Positions 56,901-64,000 of a stretch of 64,000 nt of DNA are shown piece after piece; position 1 is the first letter of the stretch; each line of letters begins with the position of its first letter. Made by a program: the position numbers and the translations under genes. Source of the stretch: Xiphophorus maculatus (Eukaryota > Chordata > Actinopteri > Cyprinodontiformes > Poeciliidae); the NCBI RefSeq assembly GCF_002775205.1, contig NC_036447.1, positions 16,040,501 to 16,104,500 on the forward strand. The letters run 5' to 3'. A model generated the notes under the pieces. That model saw only the letters and a list, made by a program, of their open reading frames with translations. It did not search any database and had not been told where the DNA came from.

Positions 56901-59893
56901 TAAAATAGGCAGTATTCTGCTATTATGTTATACATTTTTAAGGAGCAATCATATTCAAATTTTTAACTGCCACATTCCTTAACCAGAAAAGAAAAAAAAA
57001 CTGCACTTTTTGTGTTCATGAATAATATGTGCCCTCCCAAAAAACACCAGTTCTGTGTTTTAGAGGGACAGCATAGAGCTTAAGACTTAAATATGGTGCA
57101 ACTCTTTTAGGCTTCATCTTGAAACTAAATCAACTACAGCCCTCCTGTTATAAGTCACAGATGTGGCTTTCTCATTTAAAATGGCTAACTAGAGCCTTAG
57201 TTAGTTACTCAGTCTCATACATGATCTCCTATAATGTCACCCCTTATTTCTGTGCCGCATAAGAGTTTAACATTTCAAGCTCTCCACCTACTCAGAGATC
57301 CCTGTTACAGCAAATAGTTTATTTTATGTAGGTTTATAGAAGACTAGGACTGGGTAGGTATTTTAAATTTATTTAAGTGACAGAAGCAATAAGGCAAATA
57401 GTTAAACAATTTGGAATCTGTAAGAGTAACAGTGATGTCACAGTAAATAAAGGGATACAAACAAAATATTTTAATTAAAAAATCCATGTATTTAACTATG
57501 AAAAAATATGACATTTCCAAATAATAATTCTACTTTTTTAAATTATTATTTTCATAATAACTTGTGAGCCATGCTGTGAGATTAATGGCTGGCTCTGGGT
57601 TGTGACTGAAACCACACAAAAACAGCGGAAGTAAAGTATTTTTACGAGAATAGTAATTTTAAAGAATAATAAATCATGACAGTGTGAAGGAGTGAGTATG
57701 AACATTACAAATGTAATATTCTTACAAAAAAATTAATCCAACTTGACCCTTAAGAACAACAGTGAGGGAGTCAAAGTCAGGAGTTTGTGGAGTGTAGCAG
57801 AGGTCAGACTCCAATATCCCTAATCAGTTTTTTGTTAACTCTGAAAATAAACCAAATCAAATCAATAAAAACAATACAACTCTTGTGACAATAGAAAATA
57901 TTTCTGAATTTCTCTAGGTTTGTAGTATGTATTTGATTTTCAACAATTTCCGCATCCTTTTCTTTTTTCTTTTACTTTGTTATGGTTTCTTTAATACCAT
58001 TTAATATTTTTGATTCAATGTAAATACATTTATATGTTTTTATTTAGGTTGTTTTATTTAGGTTTTGGGCAAACCTGCTCTTTAAAATTCGCACATTCAG
58101 AACCTCCACATTTATCCTTTGGGCTGTTGGTAATGAGGCATGATTTGGCCAGTCTGCATCACCAGTTTCTCAGTTTTTAATGTAATAAATCATAGTATGA
58201 CATGCTTTCACTTTGTGATTGATCATCTAATTACACATAATCAACTTTTCTCCAAAACCTTCCATGTCAAACTTCAGTGCCACCATATAGACTAAGATTC
58301 ATCACCAGAGTAAGTGACAGGCTGTAACAACATGAACTATGACAGAAAGCCAGTAAGGACTTTGATCAACCAACAGTATGCTATAATCCTATCAAAACAT
58401 CTTCCCAATTTGTCCTCTTCTCCAGGATGGTACACGATTTATCTCCACACTGTGTTGTTTTAAGGTAGTTTGTTTCAAGCAGATTGCTCTCAAAGCTGAA
58501 AATGAGATGGTTGCTGTGATTTTGTTCTCCATGCTTTAGAGAATGTGGCGCTCTGATGGGTTGGCTAAAATTTAGTAATTGCTTAGGCCCAAAAGCCATG
58601 CACCTAACGCACCACTGGTGTCAGCCAAATATTTTTCAGCCAATTTTTGTAATCGCAGGAGGGTTGCAAGCTTTTGCAAAGCAATTCAAATTTATCAGCC
58701 GCTGGAAAACTGAATCAGAACAAGTCTAAATGAGGCTAACCAGAATTCATACATGGAATCGCTGCAGGTTCAGTGCACAAGGCATAACAGCTGTGTTGAC
58801 ATTCCTGTCAAATTGTCTGTGCTTATTTTCTGTACATATTTTTTTTTCTAAAAACTGAAGTGAATTCATTGTATGAATGTTTTATCTTTTGCAATCACTT
58901 TATTAGGTAAATGGCACATCAAAAAAATTTTCATTTTTGACATGTTTTTTTGTTTTTGCCTGATTTAATTTGGATTTTTTTGTAAAGCTTACTTGAACAC
59001 AAATAACATAGAGGGAAGGAGATAGAATAAGATATTAATTTCCTTCCCTTGTTTTAAATAAATATTGATTTAAATAATTTTGAGCTTTGGTAACAACTTC
59101 CTTCTGCTGTTGGCACATTTTAGAGAAGTATATTATACCACTAAATACATCAGAGGAGTGCAGATAGTTACATAAAGTAACTATTTCCTCAATGTGATGT
59201 ATTTAAACCAGAAGAAATGAACAATGTTGCATTACACTGTCATTTAAAAATAAACATAAAGAATGGTCTAAATCAAGGCTTTGCATAGACCCTAAAATAA
59301 CTTATGTATAAATGAGATGTGCAAAGCCTCAACACTGAAATCAAAGCCATGGTGATATACATGGCATTTGAGAGCTGCACCACTTATGAAGTATAAATGT
59401 TTCATTTCTCCAAAATATTTGACATTCTGCTTCAACTGGTGATCAAATAATGTATACTAATTTTAAAGATGCAGGAAGATGCGATCCTGGAGTGCCATTT
59501 ACCCAAGGTAGCATATCTTCCTATGTGCAGGTACAGCAACATAGTACAACAATCACAATATTATCTCTGGGACAGAGATAGTAAAAATTGTTACAGCTTT
59601 CTCTGCAAAAAAAAAAAAAAAATCAACTTTAATGCTCTGAAGATTCTCGTTAGTGTGTGTTGTGGAGTAAGTTCTTAAGGTTCACAGATTATTGTAACAG
59701 ATGTATTTTCTTCATTGAAAGAAAGTAAAAAAAAATAAGAATAACTAAACGTTAACTTATTTTCCAATTTTGGCTTAAATTTTGAAATGTCATCCATGTC
59801 ATGAAAAGCATGCCCTATCTTCTTGTTAAAACAGGAATGAGTAAAAATTAGAGCCTCAAAAAGCTTTTATCTGTAGACTGTATTGACGTACTT

Positions 59894-59922
59894 GTACTTG
59901 ATTAAGTACGGTAATCAAGTAC
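59894..59922. repeat. Perfect 11-bp palindrome
   Basis: Arms GTACTTGATTA and TAATCAAGTAC around AGTACGG. A tandem TACTTG duplication at the left arm suggests slippage in a once longer palindrome. Confidence 0.9.
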
Positions 59923-60236
59923 GTTTGAAACAAATATGTTGAAGACGTTAATGTGAAAAACAAAACTAAATGTATATATTTGAAATTTCTTCCTTGGTTA
60001 TTTTTCTGACAGACAGAAAGCTTTGTACCTGGATGTCGTTTGCATCCTGAGTGTCTCTGCTAACCAGTTCTATGGTAACAAACGGCGCTACATGAGCGCG
60101 TCCATTTGTTACCTTTTCTCCCACATACATATATAATTTCCACTGCGTCTACTTTCCTCTCGTGAGTGCTATCTACCTGGGTGGCCGCGTGCAAGTGCGT
60201 GCCTCTGCAGGCTATGCAATTAATTAAAGCACTTCT

Positions 60237-60253
60237 AAAAAAAAAAAAAAAAA
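60237..60253 (+). repeat. Poly(A) run
   Basis: Homopolymer A just upstream of the CpG-rich NPNT promoter. Confidence 0.9.
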
Positions 60254-60254
60254 C

Positions 60255-60722
60255 CTGTGTGGAGCCCCACGTGCTGCACAGGTTGCGTGCTTGCGCGGAT
60301 TTTTCTTCAAGGTGCTGGGTTAACACATGAAGGTAGATAGGGGTCAGCCTGCTGAGCTTGTTGTGAGTTTGGAGAGTCCGCTACCTGAACTTGTGAGAAG
60401 AGAGAGAGAGAAGGGAAGAGAAAGGAAGGGAGGAGGGAAGAAGGCTGTGCGCTCTTCTCCCGGCAGAGTGCGTCCCGCTCACGCACACTCAACGGGACTC
60501 GCTCTGCTTTCAGGCATTAAGCTAGATTGTCCTCCCCGCTTCTCCTGCTGGATATCGCAGATGAACAGTTTAACGAACGCAGGCAAACTCTTCCCACCCG
60601 ACAGCATTCAGGCTCCAGCGCACAAATCCACTCTGTTTTAAATAGTCTGTTTGCTTTGGTCACCTTTTCCCACCCGGTCCTTTTGGATTACGTTAGACCG
60701 AGATCAAACTGGGCGCGCAACT
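60255..60722 (+). promoter_or_regulatory. npnt: CpG-enriched NPNT promoter and 5' UTR
   Basis: CpG dinucleotides are frequent here against a background where they are rare, and the GC content rises. An E-box CACGTG lies at 60268-60273 and a GA-rich tract at about 60390-60450. No TATA box is evident. Transcription start is probably within 60260-60400. The 5' UTR/promoter division is inferred. Confidence 0.6.
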
Positions 60723-60802
60723 ATGGAAATCATGCAATTGTGGATAAAGTTGGTGGTGTTTTACTGTTGCTGTTTGGGAGCAAGTGCAGATTTCGATGGC
60801 AG
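60723..60802 (+). CDS. npnt: NPNT (nephronectin), first coding exon, partial gene
   Basis: Twenty-six codons plus two bases: an ATG in fair context, a hydrophobic core rich in Val/Leu/Cys ending GASA, then DFDG and a split arginine codon before GTAAGG. The stretch up to Ala22 is a typical signal peptide. Vertebrate nephronectin begins its mature chain with an acidic-FDGRW motif right at this exon boundary, and NPNT is the expected neighbour downstream of GSTCD. Nephronectin is a secreted matrix protein with EGF repeats, an RGD site for integrin alpha8-beta1 and a MAM domain; none of those parts lie in this window. A second ATG three codons in is an alternative start. The identity rests on a short exon plus synteny, so it is probable rather than certain. 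Confidence 0.85.
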
Positions 60803-61599
60803 GTAAGGAACACTTTAATGCAGCGGTGTTTTGGTGAAATTACATGTTCGATCTTTTGCATGTTTTGCACCTGAACATAGTCAGCAGGTTGCTCTGTGAG
60901 GCTTTCAAACTAAAATATTAGTTTACAATGTCTCTGCTAAAATATCCAAGGTGTGCTCGAACCGAAGTATCAGTCAAATCCTTCCAAACGTGTTTGCGCG
61001 TCTGAGAAGACACGCTGTTTTGTCGGATAGGAAACACTGTTTACATTCGCAAAAGTCACGCCGAGCGGCTCTTGTCTTGTGCAGAGGCTGATTTAAAAAG
61101 TGATGAGAGAGAACACAACCCGGTGCTTCATGTTCAAACACGATTTCCACCAAGTGTTTGTGAGAAGACGCCAGACACCAAAAGAATGCTCATTTTAGAG
61201 ATTCCGATCTGCCTGTGGGTTCATTTGAATTAAATCTGTTTGCTTTTTTAAAGTCTTTTAATATTTTGCACAATAACACTGAGATGTGGTACACGTTTCT
61301 GCACACCCTCTTCTCACATTCCTGTTTTGAGAAACTGCTTTGATTGGCAAGGCATCCAAAGTTCACTTTGTTTAACAGCTCAAAAGAAGTTACTTGTGTA
61401 AAATCAGAACAATACATCACTTTTCACTAACCATATTGAGATGCTTTATGGAGCTCAGACAAAGAGACCGATTGTAATCCATCCAAACAGAGAAAGTTAC
61501 ACAAACAAAACCCTCGACAAACTCTATCTCTCACAGATAAGGTCACAAAGTAATTATTTTCCTCTCATGTATGTTGCCTCAGTTTTCATTCCCCATGGT

Positions 61600-62995
61600 A
61601 ACCACAAAGTTTAACTTATTTTATTGGGATTTTTGCAAATCTTTGGGGGTGTGCCTCTATTTGGTTTGCACATCTACAGAAAGACATGTATGTCTATTTG
61701 CCAAATTGCTCAACCTCAGCCAACTCAAATGTAGAGCTTGTAGAAATATAAATTTTGAAGTCTTGCCTCTGATTTCCATTTAGGTGTGGACTTTAACTAA
61801 GCATTCCTAAAACATGAATCTTTGATCTAATACATCTAATTGTAGATCTGGCTACATGTGTTCAGTCTTGTTGGAAAGTGAATCTTCACTGTCCAAAGTC
61901 CTTTTCAACCTCTGACTATTTTTTATCTTGTTGGCCCTACTCCCATTCATCCATCTTCCCATCAACTGTGACCGGCTTCCCTTTCAAGAAAAGCATCCAG
62001 GTTGGTTCATTCTTATCAGAAAGCAATCTGTCAGAAACAGAAGCATAAGGAATTTGATATTTAGTTTAAAATACAAGGTACTAAATTGACACAAGACAAT
62101 TCCCATTTTGTAGCTGACAAAAGATGAGTAGAAATTTAAATTAGGCTTGATTTTCTTATCACATTGCAATAACCAAAAAACTAAACAAAGCTATCAAAAA
62201 ACTGTCCTGGCCATTGCCCTGCTGTGCAGTTGAAAGAAATTCTCACTTCCAGCACAGTCTGGTATTTCTCTCCTTGACTCGGATTGCCTCTGGTTGATTT
62301 TTACCGGGCCAATCAGCGAACAGAAGGAGACATTGTGAACAGTGATGTTCATTTTCTGCGCTGTTTTAGAATTGTTGTCTGCCTGTAGTTCTGGCAATGA
62401 CAGCGGGGAAAGTGAACAAAGCTATTTAGTTCGTGAACATATTGAATTAACATTAACAGCCACCTCGTTCAGTTTGGCACTTCTATATAAGTATATGTAT
62501 AACACTCGTCCCTTTCCAAATTTTAAAAAATGCTTTTGTTCATGTATGTTTTTGTGTAAAAGAAACTTGTGAAAAGCCACCTTATATTTAGTTTTTTTTA
62601 TTTCACTTTAAAAATGAAAACCAAATTATATGTTGGGTCATTATCTTTCAATTTGATGTTTTACCTTTTAAAACAAAAATCAAATACGTTTTTTTTATCT
62701 TTACTACTTTCTGATGAGAAAATCCATTTAGTAAAAGAATAATGGGATGCATTCCAATAGCATGATTCTGCCACCACTATGTGTCAGCGTGGGGATTGTG
62801 GGATCAGGGTGATGTGAAGTGTTAGTGTTTTTTTGTTTTTTTTTTCTGGTATAATGTTTTCCATACTGGCCAAAAATTGGAATTTCCACTTAACCTTATC
62901 AAGGCACCTTCTTCAAAGTATTTTTTTTTTCACATCTTGTGATAAAATGTAAAAAATATGTCCAGGAGAATGTTAATTATTTTGCAAGGCACAGT
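61600..62995 (-). mobile_element. Tc1-like element interrupted by a ~750-bp insertion
   Basis: Left part 61600-61999 has TTATTTTATTGGGATTT, TTGCACATCTACAGAAAGAC, CATCTTCCCATCAACTGTGACC and AAGAAAAGCATCCA. The right part 62749-62995 resumes with AGCATGATTCTGCCACCACTATG, AGGGTGATGTGAAGTGTTAGTG and ends ATTTTGCAAGGCACAGTATC. The two halves are consecutive blocks of the same family. Confidence 0.7.
62000..62748. mobile_element. Unclassified insertion inside the Tc1 element
   Basis: Lies between GCATCCA (61993-61999) and GCATTCCA (62749-62756), an imperfect repeat that may be the target duplication. Interior includes GGCCAATCAGCGAACAGAAGG and GTGATGTTCATTTTCTGCGCTG. No terminal inverted repeats or coding frame were recognised. 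Confidence 0.4.
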
Positions 62996-62999
62996 ATCC

Positions 63000-63600
63000 C
63001 TCTCAGGCGGACTGAACTTGAGAGCAGAATCTTCCCATGTATTCAACGTTTTGCAAATTAACAGAAATTTTATTTGATGAATATTTGAGCTAATTTCGAT
63101 TTAAATGACTTCAAAGAACCCTGAGAGACATTGTCATTCCACCTATTAATTTTTTTTGACGTGAGAAGGAGTGTATGTCGGCTATTTTTCAAAGCTGAGC
63201 TCCTTCAACCCAGTTTCTGCTTCAAATAAACCCATTTCTGAATAAGCAATTAGGAGATCAAAGGTTTCAGCCAGCCAGAAATTTGTGTTTCTGTGTGAGA
63301 CAGAACAGAGGAGAGAAGAGGGAAATGGGTTAACATTTGCCAGTGCATACCTGCATATTACAGATGTTTTTTAAGGCTATTTTTCTTTCTAATAATCAGA
63401 GCTAATATCTGTCTGACAGGGCTCATCAGGAGACTTTATTTCATGCACTGCCTTTGTGAAATAATCATTTATTTCAACCTTCACAGCAGCATATTGTACA
63501 TTATTAACATTCCTGCTGATGGAGTGGCTTGTCACCATGCTCATAATTTGCCAATTTTTATGGGTATAAACATGCTCAGACTTGAGTCCCTCTCTTCAAT
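63000..63600. promoter_or_regulatory. Candidate conserved element in NPNT intron 1
   Basis: Repeat-free sequence with AATTAGGAGATCAAAGG (a TCF/LEF-type ATCAAAGG core), GCAATTAGG, CTAATAATCAGAG and ATTAATTCATTG. The first intron of a developmentally regulated matrix gene is a usual place for enhancers. Not tested. Confidence 0.3.
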
Positions 63601-64000
63601 ATTAATTCATTGAGAAAATATCCCCTGAGAGTGAGTGCAAGCAAGGAAAACATTTATCACCTAGTTCTGCTCACTTATTGCCTTTTAGAGAGCATTCCTA
63701 ACAGGCTTATCCATCTGGCCCTGAAGGGTCCTTTACAGGCATCGTTGGTGAGATGGTTCTGCTCTCCCATAGCAGCACACAATATACTTAATATACCTAC
63801 TGCAGAGTTTCCACAACATGCGACTGTTGCTCCTGGGAAGGGATTAAAACCCATCCAGTTGCATGTCATAACAGAAAATACCTGAAAGTGAAAGGCTGCT
63901 TGTACAGTAGAGGATATTCTTCACCACTGATGTCATTAAGTTTGTAAGTCTTGCACAGCCGAATGGTGCATACCAGACATCCTCTGTCATAATCCAAAGC

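Larger units (their letters stand above)
53561..60240. other. Intergenic region between GSTCD and NPNT
   Basis: 6.7 kb without a supported gene. Includes a Tc1 remnant (54030-54720), a LINE fragment (about 56490-56900) and a palindrome at 59894-59922. The remaining DNA (54780-56440, 56910-59880) is AT-rich with no feature that I can name. Distal NPNT regulatory DNA would be expected here. Confidence 0.6.
60803..64000. other. npnt: NPNT intron 1, 5' part
   Basis: The next NPNT exon is not in the window; no frame resembling the EMI-like or EGF parts was seen. CpGs persist to about 61080. 61600-62995 is a Tc1 element split by an insertion, and 63000-63600 is repeat-free and conserved-looking. 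Confidence 0.7.

Noticed and set aside
60327..60874. 104- and 115-codon plus-strand ORFs in the NPNT promoter
   Set aside because: They overlap the 5' UTR and exon 1 in other frames; the signal-peptide frame at 60723 with a matching donor is the real one.
1..64000. tRNA, rRNA, bacterial promoters, ribosome binding sites, phage or CRISPR features
   Set aside because: None found; the window is vertebrate genomic DNA and such features are not expected or seen.

Overview
The window is vertebrate nuclear DNA, almost certainly from a ray-finned (teleost) fish. It carries split genes with canonical GT-AG introns, AT-rich introns full of decayed Tc1/mariner and hAT transposons of types common in teleosts, a solo LTR, LINE tails and microsatellites, and no sign of bacterial-type gene organisation. 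Three protein genes are recognisable by translation and family resemblance: INTS12 (minus strand, six coding exons, 1289-4559, about 445 aa), GSTCD (plus strand, eleven coding exons, 6791-53379, about 637 aa) and the first coding exon of NPNT (plus strand, 60723-60802, signal peptide, continuing beyond the window). The order INTS12 / GSTCD / NPNT, with INTS12 and GSTCD head to head, is the same as at human 4q24 (stated from general knowledge).

Layout. 1-1065: intergenic, with a degenerate purine-rich GGAA-type tract. 1066-6081: INTS12. 6082-6666: short divergent promoter interval shared by INTS12 and GSTCD, with ETS-like motifs and a CTCF-like motif. 6667-53560: GSTCD, whose exon-to-exon reading frame was followed completely with intron phases matching at every junction. 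Its introns 3 (8.1 kb) and 4 (16.6 kb) are the largest and hold most of the mobile DNA. 53561-60240: intergenic with a Tc1 remnant and a LINE fragment. 60241-64000: CpG-enriched NPNT promoter, exon 1 and part of intron 1, which holds a Tc1 element split by a later insertion.

The three genes do not form a pathway. INTS12 is a PHD-finger subunit of the Integrator complex (3'-end processing of snRNA and attenuation of transcription). GSTCD has a GST-C-like region followed by a methyltransferase-like fold whose substrate is unknown. NPNT encodes nephronectin, a secreted extracellular-matrix ligand of integrin alpha8-beta1. Their linkage is ancient synteny plus one shared promoter.

I found no clearly new biological system. 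The best leads are an inverted pair of hAT elements in GSTCD intron 3 (one with a perfect 8-bp target duplication, and carrying a nested element), a set of unassigned coding-like minus-strand segments inside GSTCD intron 4, a 220-bp direct duplication with a palindrome at its edge, several strong short palindromes, an acceptor in GSTCD that doubles as a donor consensus, and several TE-free stretches with clustered homeodomain-type motifs that look like conserved enhancers. Alignments and RNA data were not available; all exon calls rest on translation, splice signals, phase consistency and remembered family sequences.
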